DNA of 64,000 nucleotides from Branchiostoma belcheri (taxonomy: Eukaryota; Chordata; Leptocardii; Amphioxiformes; Branchiostomatidae), in the NCBI RefSeq assembly GCF_001625305.1, contig NW_017804376.1, positions 979,976 through 1,043,975 of the forward strand, written 5' to 3'. Under the pieces are notes generated by a model, which ran no database searches, had not been told where the DNA came from, and saw only the letters and a program-made list of their open reading frames with translations. The position numbers were made by a program, and so were the translations under genes. Positions 12,101 through 23,210 of this stretch are shown piece by piece. Position 1 is the stretch's first letter. The number at the start of each line of letters is the position of its first letter.

Positions 12101-15004
12101 AGACAGCCTGGAGAAGTGGTAAGAAAAACACACAAGCTGCACAAGATAAACAGAAGAGTACTACAAAGGCAAATTCAAGACCTACCACTTTGCCAATCAA
12201 GCCCAACAGTAAACAACAACCAAAAACCAAACCAGGAAAAGGCACTAATGCACAGAATGGCCCAGAGAAAGTAAACGAAGGGGCAACTTGCTCACACAAT
12301 GGCCACGACATTACAGAAGAAACAACTACAACTCCTGATAAGAGCTCAAGACAAACTCTAAAGCAGACAGAGAAAGAAAAGATCAAGAAAGGACAGTCCT
12401 TGACACTTGAAGATGAAGACAAGGATAAGCAGACATCAGAGATGTCCAGACTGAAGGAAGTAGATCCTCAAGAGAAAATTGAAGAAGGAAAGACAAAAGA
12501 ATCATCTCAGGTTCCTGACAGTGAAACTTTAAGTGCTGCAGAAGATGCAGTTTCATCTAAAGACGTTTCTTGTATAAGCGGTACATGTACCAGCAAAAGG
12601 AGCCTGGAGGAGGATGTAGAAGATGGGGAGATCACAGGTGACGAAAGCGATGAAGTCGTGGAAAGAAGGACGGTAAAGAAACTCAGGACAGAGCCCAGAG
12701 ACAAGCTGACAGCTGACCATGTGCTGCAGTACATGAATAACATGCAAGGGGGAGCAACTGCTGCAGGTGCTGTCGACATTATCATGGAGGTACATGTATG
12801 TACATGATTCACTAGTATTTACAGAGCTACAGAAATTCATCATTTCAATATATTCATGACAAAATATGTCACATTGTATAGAACATACATTATATGATCA
12901 CGGCTCGAAATGCTCCAATTTTACTAGCACTAGTACATGGACCAGTGCAGGGTAGGTGCAGGTAGACATCAGAAATACCTGCACAGCTCCAATTTTGCCT
13001 GCACTAACCTGCATCTACCCAGTACATGGACCAGTGCAGGTTATGTGCAGGTAGACATCAGAAATACCTACACAGCTCCAATATTACCTGCACTAACCTG
13101 CATCTACCCAGTACATGGATCAGTGCAGGTTAGGTGCAGGTAGACATCAGAAATACATTGTATACAGTTCCAATTTTACCTGCACTAAAAGTTTCTTGCA
13201 TAGACAGGAATAATTATACAATGCCTTCTAAATGATTCTCTGCACACATTTCCAGTATCTTCTGCAAAGTGAGGAGGCCAGAGTGGACCTGTTTCCCAAA
13301 GTGAAGACCATGTGCGAAACCCACAATACAAAACTGCCAGTCATGACTACAGCTGAGATGGCCATACTGGGCAGGGTGACCTACCTGGCCAAGTTTGGCC
13401 AGTGGGAGGGTCTGGTCAGTCAAGTCAGCCGTGCCCTGTACACCGAGATCAGGCTGAACATCAGGAAAGAGCACCTGTTGGCTACCTGTAGGCTCTATAC
13501 AGGGCTGTGTAGGCTGAGAGGTAGGTCCTGCTCACCCCTACTGTACATGGACTGGTACAGTCCAGAAATCTAATGTTACATAAAAATTGTAGAAAATGTA
13601 AAGAAAAATTGTTGAAGTATTTCTCAGATGCTGTTTAATTCTGGGTGCAGAAGTATTGTTGCTGATTTGGGGGGAGGTCTGCATGTCCCTTAATTGCTTC
13701 CAGTGTCTTGGCAGGTGGAAGGTGATTTTGACAGTTGATTGATAGGGAGGGTACATGAAGGTGTGAAGATGACCCAGCACACGCCTTTAGAAAGTGGTGT
13801 AAGACTTGCATAAATTGCATCATACAATCCACTACACAGTTCTCAAAACACTAACTGCAAAAACTTCCCAGAACTCTTATAATTCCAGTTTCATGTTTCA
13901 TGTGTTTCTCCTCTTTTTTTCTAGGACAACTTGAACAAGTAAGAATTCTCGTCTACGACATTCTACGGGAAAAGCTGTTCTTCCCAGTGGACAGAATCCT
14001 GACCATAGTGTCCGTCTGGCCACTGGTCCTGCAGAGAAGTGGTCCTAACCTGGAGGATGGACCCATGTCACACGTGATCGAGCTAGTCGTGATGAGTCAG
14101 CACATTGCTGAAGACTTGAAGTCCTGCTTCAGGAGTCTCTACCAGTGGAAGGATGTGAAAGACGGGGATGTGAACAGTATGGCAGATAGACTAGTGGAAC
14201 TTCTACAGAGGAAAGAAACTGCGGCACTGGTGAATAACACACACAGAGGTAAGGCTCTACTGCTGCTATGATGGAAATACATGTACATGTGCAGCCTTTT
14301 TGCTAGATTTATTTGAGTGTTTGAGCCTTCAGAAATGAAATATTCAAATCAGTTACTAGTAGCCGGCTGCTTAACATTGAGGTCAAGAGGATGAGTTATG
14401 TACATTGTGAAACTTGTGTGGTGGTTTTATTTTACAGTAAAAGGGAAAGGGAGGTCTTCCTGGTTGTTTGAATTTTGTAGTACAGGTAAAGATAGACATA
14501 TTTGCTGTGCCATAAAAAAGTAAGACCAAGTAAGATACTGCAAAAGTTTCCCGATTTACAGTTAACTTGCCAGGGAGTTTATATCGTCCACCATCTCTTT
14601 AAAGTGATGGATGGAGTGCCCTGATTTTAAATTACATGTATACGGCCTCCTTTATACAAACAAAAACATAGTCCTGTTCAGTGTCCTGTATTTCTGACTT
14701 TGGGACTTTTTTTTCCAGTGAAGTACCCCCGTCTGAACCCCCTGATGTATGAGACAGCCAAAGCCCTGGAGCTGCTGGGCTCACACCAGGGCTGGAAGTG
14801 GACTCACGACCACCTCATACAGACACTGCTGCTGCCACTGCTACAGAAGTGGAGGGACAACAAGAAAGCAAAGTCTATCAAGAGCACCGTGCCTCAAGGC
14901 ACTGTTGTTGCTATCATGCAAGTCATTGGTGAGTTCTTCTCTTTCTTTTTAACTTCTTTTCATAGATACTTGTGTACTTGTGTTGAGTTGTTAGTGTGTG
15001 TGTG

Positions 15005-15066
<62 letters not shown>

Positions 15067-15983
15067 ATACGTGCGTGTGTAAGTATGTGCCCACCTTCTT
15101 CAAAAGCTACAAAAATACAAAGTACATTTGTACTAGTAAAATATAAAAATCCAAATACAAGCTGCCACCCTCTCATTGGTCACTAATTGCCATGCTGTTC
15201 GAACTACAAAATGTGACGTACAGTAAAGATTGTTTTATTTCCAATGACTCACTGTTGTTATTGTAATGTTCTTCTGACAGGCTGTGTTGGAAGGATTGGT
15301 CTGGCCGAGGACAAGTTATCCATAAACCAGCTACAGCAGGTGATGATAGACTTGCTCAATGAAGCAGTGAAGAAACCAAATTCAGGTACATACTAACTTT
15401 TTCATACTCCTCACATCATACTGTAGATGCATTTACTTTTGTGTTGGTTTTATTATGCAATAGAAGAAAAAAAAAAGAGATTTTATCGATGTTTCAAATT
15501 TGAGAGAGACATTCCTGTACTTGTAGTGTCATGAATTCACTGTAGAGTGGTCAAGTGACAGACTTACAGGATGAAACTTCAATACAACTTGAATTTCACC
15601 TGTGTTATATTCCCCCAGGGGATAGGAAGATATGTTGTTTTATCTGCTGTTTCTTGTAATAACTTGGATATCAAGCTCAAAATTAGGTGAACATCTTGAT
15701 GAAAATATACAGTGAACAAAAGAAAATTGAAGTTAGTATGTGTAGAGAGGCAGTGATATTACGTCTTTTTTTGCTGATAATTTTGTTTGACAAAATGTCT
15801 TCTGCAGTTCCATGGGGTATACAGATAGCAGCAGCCTCCTCATTGGTCCAGCTGTCGCCTGGCAACCCTGGCCACGCCCTGTCTGCTCTGCAAACATGGA
15901 TGAACCTACCAAGGCCCACGCAGTGTGTCTGTCCACCCCTCCTTCAGAAAAATGTGGAAACCCTGGCAAACTGCTGCAGATGA
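3144..15983 (+). CDS. ICE1: ICE1, little elongation complex subunit 1
   Basis: ICE1 scaffolds the little elongation complex (with ELL, ICE2 and ZC3H8), which serves RNA polymerase II snRNA transcription. Coding exons: 3144-3251, 3673-3743, 4086-4155, 6008-6054, 6337-6400, 6590-6670, 6921-6997, 7260-7291, 7431-7513, 7783-7831, 7996-8261, 8515-12789, 13256-13520, 13925-14248, 14719-14928, 15281-15385 and 15808-15983. All phases agree, giving 2100 residues (human ICE1 about 2266). The N-terminus WCEGCAGCLALRKELQDKEA followed by KQRVIST resembles human CQGCASLQQNL with LKQKIINTD. Exons 2-10 encode a coiled coil. The 4275-base exon (residues about 317-1741) is disordered: Ser/Lys/Glu-rich, with six tandem repeats at about 780-1050, an SPLPP-rich stretch at about 1355-1430, and an acidic/basic segment before DHVLQYMNNMQGG. 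The last five exons encode a compact helical C-terminal domain. A small extra exon in the 1.85-kb intron 4156-6007 cannot be excluded. Confidence 0.9.
9913..10735 (+). repeat. Six tandem protein-coding repeats in ICE1
   Basis: Six imperfect copies of a 39-50 residue unit lie in frame inside the large ICE1 exon. Each begins with RLQTKL(I/V)SPVAGPS, continues SRTRSRSSSSEKSLSDVD, and ends TKDN plus a variable Pro/Asn linker and KR(V/A)T. Unit length varies because the linker expands or shrinks (NPPNSNPTKRAT versus NPPKRAA). The repeats are basic and serine-rich, with SSSSEKS sites suited to acidic kinases. The antisense strand is also open across this stretch, which is a codon-composition shadow. 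Confidence 0.93.
11635..11850 (+). other. Ser-Pro-Leu-Pro rich low-complexity segment of ICE1
   Basis: The large ICE1 exon encodes a run of SP-x-SPLPPSP type motifs (for example SPVSPLPPSP, ALSPLPVSPLL, RPISPLPPSPWG), roughly one SP pair every 4-8 residues. An echo, LLSPLSPLPPTPAPC, is encoded in the preceding exon at about 8200-8245. These are candidate proline-directed kinase or SH3/WW-ligand sites; no function is shown by the sequence. Confidence 0.85.
12933..13195. repeat. 89-bp tandem repeat, about three copies, in ICE1 intron
   Basis: The phrase gtacatgg(a)ccagtgcagg recurs at 12933, 13022 and 13111, giving a period of 89 bases. The units share tagacatcagaaatac and cctgcactaa blocks. 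It lies in the intron after the large ICE1 exon. A looser relative (cctgcaccagtgcagacata) appears at about 50200-50310, so the unit may belong to a dispersed family. Confidence 0.9.
14993..15068. repeat. (TG)n microsatellite in ICE1 intron
   Basis: Almost uninterrupted TG dinucleotides follow the donor of the exon ending at 14928. They create long Val/Cys and His/Thr shadow reading frames that are not coding. Confidence 0.98.
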
Positions 15984-17110
15984 GATGCTGGACTGGTCCA
16001 CTGGCCTTGGCAGGGGTCTAACTGTTATTTGAAATCTTATGTGCTTGGGTGGCAATGCTGACATGTAGATGTATATTTGAATTAACTATAACAATTTATC
16101 ACTTCATTGATTGCTCTATGTACAGTTGATAACACAGAAAATTATCCAGAAGGACGGTCAAATGCAGTGGGAATATTTTTATTCTTCCAGCTGTGGAAAT
16201 ATTTGCTGCTTTCACAACAATAAAAGTTGACAGATTGAACCACTGTGATTATAACAGCCTGACAATTTACATTAAGATTTTGTTGACTGTTCATAAAATA
16301 ATCATGGAAAGGCAAAGTTTTGTTAATGTTATGACATAGCCATGAATTGATTTGAAAATGTGCGAAAATTAATAAGACCTTCTGTGAATGATCATGTGTA
16401 ATATTGAGATACAAACTGTACATATATTTTCTTGGTGCTATTTCTATTTGTACCTTTTTTCTTCACTAAAATATATGCAGTGACCCCATTGTTGTAATTG
16501 TCAACTTGGAGAAAATACATTAAAATGCACCACCTCATTTCAACTCACCCATCACCTGACCCCTACCTGTACACTGGGACACATGTAGATTGGGCTGTGC
16601 ACACACATCTATAGTGATACTTTTAACAGAAACATTGCCGAACGCAATAATTGTTTGGCCGCAGTCAAGAGGTTATGTCCTTTGCAACACTTGCACAAGC
16701 ACACAAGACTGACATCTTGATGCTACTTGAGATTAGAAAGGACACTTAATTAAGAGTTCTCAATTGGTCCCAGAGGCCTCTGTGTAAGAACGTTTAGCTT
16801 TCTTGAAAGGAAATGTTAAATTAGTAAACGTAAATAAAAAGTAAACAATAAATTCTTTGACATGAGCATTATAACTGCTATTAGAGGAAATATTATAGAT
16901 AATCTAATGGCTTTTTCTGTTTGTCTCTCGAATGAACAGAAGAAGAGGAAGGCCTAATTGTCAAATATTTCCCCAACATCATTAAAATCCCCGACATTTG
17001 AATCTATGACAGACGTTTGTATAAATTTGATTTGTTATATCAAAATGTACATTTTATAAAAGAAGACCATTCTCCATGCATTATTATTATCACACTTTTT
17101 AAGACATGCC
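15984..17110 (+). other. ICE1 3' UTR and spacer to the next gene
   Basis: A canonical AATAAA lies at 16219-16224, about 235 bases after the ICE1 stop, and is the best poly(A) signal candidate. Further AATAAA copies occur in AT-rich sequence near 16832-16851. I see no gene between there and the minus-strand acetyltransferase; short Leu/Phe-rich reading frames here look random. Confidence 0.6.
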
Positions 17111-17116
17111 TTATTT

Positions 17117-17973
17117 TTATTTACTAGCTTCTTGCCAGTGTGACAAAGCTTTGGTCACTGTAGCTTGGTCAACTTTGGGAGCCATTTCCTTGATGATCGC
17201 CATCATTTCGTGCATGGAGTGAATCTGAGTCTCCCTGAGTGTATGGTCGTCTTGTTCCTCCAACAGACACCAGTCCTTGATCGCCCGAAGTCTGTCCTTC
17301 TGGAACGTGATGACGCGCAAACTCTGCAGAAACCTTCCCGGAACAGTGTAGACCGTGTTCATGGGTTCCCGGAAGAATTCCAGGTCCCTCGGCTCCAGCG
17401 TGAAGGCGTAGAACTCGCGCCAGGTACCGGCTTGTTGTCCGGGGCCCAGAGGACGAGTGTCCCCGCGACGGTGTTGTCTTTCGATCAGCTCCCCCTTTTT
17501 TACAAACCTGTACTCAAGAAATGAGTGCTGTAAACCGGAGACTCCTCATGGAAGTTGAGAGGAATCGCCTGGAATGTTGGGAACCCGCAGCCGACCTCCA
17601 CGAGGTACACATCATCTTTTTCCGCCACGTTTCGCGCAACTACAGTAACATGTTTAATCCGATGGGAAACACAAGATACCAAGAAAACATCATAATCCAG
17701 CGCTTGGAGCAAGTAGAAGAAGAAGACGTTTTGCGTCAAGCATAGCCCGCCCTTTCCCGACAATACATCCTGCTTAATTTGATCTGGAGAAGGGGCTGCT
17801 CTGTCCTTTGTTTCCATAGAAAAGAGCGTCAGGTTTTGAAATGGTACAGAGTTGTGATAGGAGCGGATTGCTTCATTCAGAAGACCAAGCTTGTCATCCA
17901 GTAGTCTCCTCTCTGCACCTGTGATCCTAAGATCTCCCGCCAAAAAATTCAGAGCCTCCTCCCGGGTAAGCAT
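17117..17973 (-). CDS. Arylamine N-acetyltransferase-like, single coding exon, frameshifted
   Basis: NATs transfer acetyl from acetyl-CoA to arylamines through a Cys-His-Asp triad in the cytosol. The first segment (17973 to 17500) has SYHNSVPFQNLTLF (NAT N-terminal VPFENL), GKGGLCLTQN with the nucleophile at Cys78 (family RGGWC), His108 in KHVTVVARNV, and the third triad position in YLVEVGCGFP, which is Glu126 rather than Asp. The frame then stops at 17500. The other frame resumes at once with FVKKGELIERQHR, continues through FYAFTLEPRDLEFF and ends at 17117, where the stop overlaps an antisense-strand AATAAA. Joined, the length is near the 290 residues usual for NATs. One missing base around 17508-17515 would explain the break. 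Only three bases separate the ATG from a splice acceptor (tctgatttcag), matching vertebrate NATs with one coding exon and a noncoding first exon. It could be a recent pseudogene or a sequencing error. Confidence 0.82.
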
Positions 17974-18189
17974 CGTCTGAAATCAGATAACAAACCCAAC
18001 GTTATGAACGCAGCAGGCATGAACTATGTTTTATATGATGTATTGCTGACAGTTTACATTACCTGATCATAAATAACAATAATGATAATAATGAATGATT
18101 TTATTGGTTAAACATTACGTGCAATCGCAGCCTTTATAGCGCTGAATTGATGCAGGGTTTACAACCACATCATACACATAACATTATGT

Positions 18190-18448
18190 CTATGTGGAAC
18201 TGTCGCAAGGGACTGTGCGGCTGCCATTCGGCGCTACTAGGCTAGGTGACCTCAATGCGACCTTCCCCAACCGAAGTTAAGTACCCATTCACACCTGGGT
18301 GGAGTGAGGAAATTCGTGTAAAATGTTGCCTTTCCCAAGGGCACATCGTCGGGGCGCATGTCCGGACATATACCGGGTACAACTCGGGATCGAACCCGGG
18401 TCTCGCCGATTCATAGTCGAACGCTCTACCACTACGCCACACGGCGCC
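18190..18448 (-). mobile_element. tRNA-derived SINE, minus orientation
   Basis: Read on the minus strand, the element begins GGCGCCGTGTGGCGTAGTGG (Pol III A box) and has GGGTTCGATCCC (B box) about 50 bases later. A non-tRNA body follows, with cccttgggaaaggcaaca, tttcctcactccacccagg and tggggaaggtc blocks, typical of the conserved SINE core found across marine invertebrates. The acceptor stem cannot close, so this is not a tRNA gene. An AT-rich aataatgataataatg tract flanks its 3' side. Confidence 0.8.
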
Positions 18449-18882
18449 ACGATTATGAATTATACTTTGAAGTAAAATAATACACACCCTTCCGTGTGAT
18501 AATACTGAGCTGAGGTGACACTTGAATCCCGACAAGGAACGCTGTTTATTTGTATGTTCTTCTCAACGAAATTGAGGAAAGCAGAGACGGACTTTGGACG
18601 GAAGTCTTGTTTGCCCTTTGAACTTTCACCAGCCAGTAATGCAGGTACAGGTCACGGTCGTTTGGGGCTAACTCCGTCAATAGTAGTTCGGGCACAACGT
18701 AGTGCGGCACAGTACTGGAGGCCTCTGTGCAAGAACATTTAGCTTTCTTCGAAGAAAATGTTGTAGTAAACAGAATTGAAATTTAAGAAATCAGCAGCTG
18801 TTCAAAATGAAGCCAAAGAAGTTCACATACTCTTGTCTTGACTACAGATAACTGTGCCTTTATGTAACAATATATACATGGG

Positions 18883-19018
<136 letters not shown>

Positions 19019-19019
19019 T

Positions 19020-20390
19020 GTTGACAGAATTTACAAACTTGCTTCTAGGAGTTAAAGAGAATCTCGTATGTAGTGAAATTGTGAAAATAGTCCATAAAAA
19101 TTATCCGATTGATACATTAGAGCATGGAGAACTTGTCAATAGTTAGGAATGTTTAAAACTACTTAGGGGTGGGTGGAGAAAGGTTGTGCTGGACGGTATG
19201 ATAGTCCCCTACCCTCCAGACGAGGATGGGACAAGGTGAGGGTGAAGGGGGTGGGGTTATTTAAGGTTCATGTTGACAAGAACACATTTTAGAGATTTAC
19301 TAGCACGTTCTAAAGCTTACATACAACACGTCTAGAGACCAAGTGCAAGGGTGTGAGTGACATCTGGATATTATGTCCCAACAGAGTAGAGTTGAGAGAT
19401 TTGTCTAACGCATGGCGGGGTCCTGGTAACAGGTGGTACCGACTCCCCACTGGGACCCCCTCTGAGAGGGCCCACATGGGGGGATACTGGTAATTAACGC
19501 TACGCTTTACGGTAAATTTAGGAGGGTCGACATGGCTTAACGGTAAATTCAGGAAGGCGTGAACGCTTAACACAAAGTTGTCATTGTTTCGAAGTACTTT
19601 ATAGGATTATTTTTGTGTTCATGGAGTGTGGGGCAAAATTAGCTACAATCTGCGGACACCGGACTTTTGTTGTGATATTTTGGCAGTCTATCGTTTATTC
19701 GCCTACGCCTTAAGAAGAATTGTTCAAAAACGCTTAATGATGAACGTGGAATAAAAACGACCAATTATATACGCTTTGAACATTGATACTTGATAATTTC
19801 TCGACAGCTTTTAAATCAACGCAGAATTAAAGCGGCCGAGTACGATTAAGTTAGGGGTGAATTAAAACGGCTCACGAAAAAAGGGCATGCTGACCCTCTT
19901 CTGAACCACTCAGCGCTCAATGGTGTGTAGATCCTATTTGCCAGATACGTGTGATTGACGCCGCCATGTTTATTCTATCAGGTCATTCAGAACAGGTGGC
20001 CAACGCTGAATTATTTACACGAAAACACTTCCTTAAAGCAGGCTAGATTATCTGTCGGTAAGGCCATGCTATTGTGCTGGTATAACGCTTGCTTTTGAAG
20101 AAGATGTAGTAGCTACTTTATGCATTTGTTCGATGAAGACAGATCTGTACTTATAGCAAAGGGCGAGGGTTCCAGACAATGTTGATAGCAAATTATTTGA
20201 ATTCCGCAGCAACTGCATGAAGAAGTTGTCATGGCAGAATCAACGGGGAGAATTTTAGGTCAGGATTAATTATAGAAACATCCGGCAAAACCGACGCGGT
20301 TAGTGTTAAATGCGAACGGAGAGAGCAACAGATTTGACGCGCTGAACTTTTATTCATCCTAACATCTCATGCGTACCGACCGTTGTTTAA
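19020..20390. other. Intergenic spacer
   Basis: No convincing coding exon, RNA gene or repeat was seen here. A GC-rich patch (19390-19500) gives short frames on the minus strand without recognisable domains. The right end may contain the promoter of the gene whose candidate first exon begins near 20391. Confidence 0.5.
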
Positions 20391-20593
20391 ATGCACTTGC
20401 ACGATTCGCTGCACGCCGATTTAGCACCCATCAAATCGCAGATCCTTGAGTCTTCGGCGGGACCAGAAATCCAGGTACTTCGCACGTTCTTCAAAGTAAC
20501 CCACCTGAATCGGACTCAGCGCTTCACATTAAGCCGAGGTCGTGCGTTAGTTCTTCAAGAAACCAAGACTCTTGAGAGTTTGAGAGCTAAAAT
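20391..20593 (+). other. Candidate upstream exon of the 21123-22559 gene
   Basis: An open frame (MHLHDSLHADLAPIK...) runs into a strong donor, AAAAT|GTAAGT, at 20593. It ends in phase 2, whereas the next exon's open frame needs phase 1 from either visible acceptor (21024 or 21063). It is therefore either a 5' noncoding exon, an exon of an alternative transcript, or joined through an exon I have not found. Confidence 0.35.
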
Positions 20594-21122
20594 GTAAGTT
20601 CAGTATCCATTTCACGTGTCGGTATAAATATAATAGAGCGCTCTTGATCTTATTGCATATATATTGGACTATTTGGGGGAATGCCAACGTCTTCTGTAGT
20701 TGCCGACATGGGTACTTGATTGCTCGAGGGTTTTGAGGATTCTTAAATTATATGATGAAACTCATTTGCCGTACGATAATTTACGACAGCAAACTGTGGA
20801 CATTCTTGTGAGAGGCATGGGTGTGTCGTATAAAACTTAACTGTCTGGTAACAGAAAATGTTGCCCGAAAGATTTTTTTCTCGACGATCATTCTGCTACA
20901 GTCTTCCCCAAAATACTATGACTGTGTAACTCGCCTTATCAAGTACATATATATGTGACGGGCAACTGTAATATTTGATGATTTTTTTAATGAACTGTTT
21001 ACTTTATTTGTGTGTGCTTCACAGTTAAGAGCTGTACATGTACTGTTTATAATTGTTTTGTAGAATTGCAAAACCCGTCGACCCGCCATCAACGTTCGAC
21101 CGTCAACGATCCAGTCTTCAGG

Positions 21123-22559
21123 ATGGGCTACCGAGAGTCTATCAAAACTCCTGTCAACAGCCCCGAATCAAGGCGGTCATTTCAGTGCAGTCATCGGGTA
21201 CCAGAAAGCTGCAGAATCCTTCCCCGCCGCCAGGTGGCAGTTTTTAGAGGGACGCTCCAGCAGGCCAATGCCGAAGACATAGTACAAAAGATGAAACCAA
21301 GGACGTCCTTGATGAAACCGAACTTTTCAGAAGAAAAACGCACCTCTCGCAGTAAAGAGGATCACACTAGCTCCCAAACATCCACAAAAGATGAAATAAT
21401 GAGAGGAACGACCGCCGTATGTGACAGAACAGAAAGAAACGGTTACAAACAAACCGTGAAAAACAATGTAGACGCCTCTCGCAAGTCGGCATCAACTTCA
21501 GCGACCAGGTCATTGAAAACAGAACATGTTAGGAGACAAGCACAGCACATAAGCTCTCCAACAACACACAGACAGGCGCCAAGTAGTCATCACGGAAAAC
21601 ATCGTGGAAAGACTTTGTCCACTACAAGGTCTGCACCAGCCGCCGGGCGAAGTTCCTGGCGGACACAGTTGCCGCAGTTGTTTCTGTTGTACGAGCGGCA
21701 GTTGTGTGTTTCCTACCGACCCAGCGCCGTCCCTCCACCCGTACCAGAGCCGGTCATACCTGTGGTTCCTAGCAATTCCTCTTCAAGTGAGTTTGGAGAA
21801 AACTTGTTTGTTTGCTTCTTTGTCGGAGTCTTTGTTTATTCATGAAATACTCATATCGGCCTGCTGGCCTCTCAAGATATAGTTTCAAGATATAGGCTAC
21901 CTCAGACTCAAACCTGTGGTCCGAAATAAAATAAATCAGAAATGTGTCCTACATCTAAGCGGTATCATATAACAGTTACGACTTGCATTGTGAACCAGAG
22001 CATGTAGTTGTTACTTACTCTGCATTTGAAATTACCATATTTGACAACAGGTTTTCTGGTGTTACCTGGTGTAGTTTTAAACTTTTAGGTAGAAGGATTA
22101 TATATGTATAACTTTTACTAGTATATCCTCGGTACCTTTCACCCCTGTATCATTCTGCCTTGCTGTCGTTCAGGTTCCCGCCGCATGAGGCGCTACAGCA
22201 CGGGCCGGCGGATGAGCGTGGCCTCAACGGCAACCTGCTCGGCGTTCGACCAGTCCATCCGTCCGCAGCACGCGCACGGCAAGCCCCGGCAACAACGCCC
22301 AAAAGCCCGGCGGCTCTCTCTCCACTCCGCCGACGGGAGGAAGGACGCGGACCGCGGGAACATGGGCACCTGGGCGGTGAGGAGGTTTCTCCGCAGGAGT
22401 CTGCCCGACGAAATCCTGGAGGATCACGAAGCGCAGGATGAAGCGATGCTTGAGAAGTTGCCGTTCGTCACGACTCTTCAAGACATTACGAAACCGTCTA
22501 AGAAAGCGACTCGCAGGAATTCAGTTGTTCTCAATGCATATGCAGCAGTGCAGAAGTAA
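21123..22559 (+). CDS. Uncharacterised basic, Ser/Arg-rich protein (two coding exons)
   Basis: I do not recognise this protein. The model joins 21123-21786 to 22174-22559 (donor TCAA|GTGAGT, acceptor cgttcag) in consistent phase 1, giving 349 residues with stop at 22557-22559. The chosen start, agg-ATG-GGC, opens MGYRESIKTPVNSPESRRSF; the frame is open further upstream to an acceptor at 21063, so an earlier start is possible. The sequence is basic and Ser/Thr/Arg-rich with a Pro-rich stretch PPPVPEPVIPVVP near residue 205. The last exon is GC-rich and has RRYSTGRRMSVAST, a tract RRFLRRSLPDEILEDHEAQD and a tail KPSKKATRRNSVVLNAYA. The repeated R-R-x-S sites would suit basophilic kinases such as PKA. 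No membrane segment or signal peptide is visible. It might be an intrinsically disordered nuclear or regulatory protein. Confidence 0.55.
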
Positions 22560-23210
22560 AACTGCAGAAATAAAACTGGCAAAAGAAATTAGTAAATGAA
22601 AAACACATATTGAGAAAAAGATCAGTCAGATCCCAAGACTTCAAGACTTTCCAAGTCACAAGTCTTCAAGACTTTCCCAGGCCGTCTAATAAACTGACTG
22701 GCAGAAATTCAGTCGTCTTGAGGGACAGCAGTGCAGAAGTAAAACTGGCAAAAAAATTAGTAAATGAAATAGAAATACATGTATAGCTTCAAGACTTTCA
22801 AGATGTACACAGACATATATCTTTTATTCAGGTTCCGAGACAGCCCAAGGAAATAAAGTAACTTGCAGGAATTCAATCTCCCTCAAGGACATCAGTGCAG
22901 AAGTAAAACTGGCAAAAAGAATTAGTAAATAAAATGTACACAGACATATATGGTTGATTCAGATTCCGAGACAGCCCAAGGAAATAAAGTAACTTGCAGG
23001 AATTCAATCACCCTCAAGGACATCAGTGCAGAAGTAAAACTGGCAAAAGGAATTTGTAAATAAAATGTACATAGACTTATATGGTTGATTCAGATTCCGA
23101 GACCGTCTAAAAAAACAACTGGCAGGAATTCAATCACCCCCAAGGACATCATTGCAGAAGTAAAACTGGCAAAAGGAATTAGTACCTAAATGTACATAGA
23201 AACATATCTT
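22480..23210 (+). repeat. Degenerate tandem copies of the preceding gene's terminal coding segment
   Basis: The end of the coding exon, from ccgtctaagaaagcgactcg through caggaattcag to gtgcagaagtaaaact plus its 3' flank, recurs four more times. The anchor gtgcagaagtaaaact falls at 22549 (the gene), 22731, 22895, 23026 and 23152 (ttgcagaag in the last). Spacings of 182, 164, 131 and 126 bases show shrinking units. The copies keep aaactgg(c)aaaa(g)aattagtaaat, and gattcagattccgaga joins them. They are not open and look like 3' UTR or downstream decay products. Confidence 0.85.

Noticed and set aside
18379-18448. tRNA gene on the minus strand
   Set aside because: A and B boxes are present, but the 3' sequence cannot pair with the acceptor stem and continues into a SINE body.
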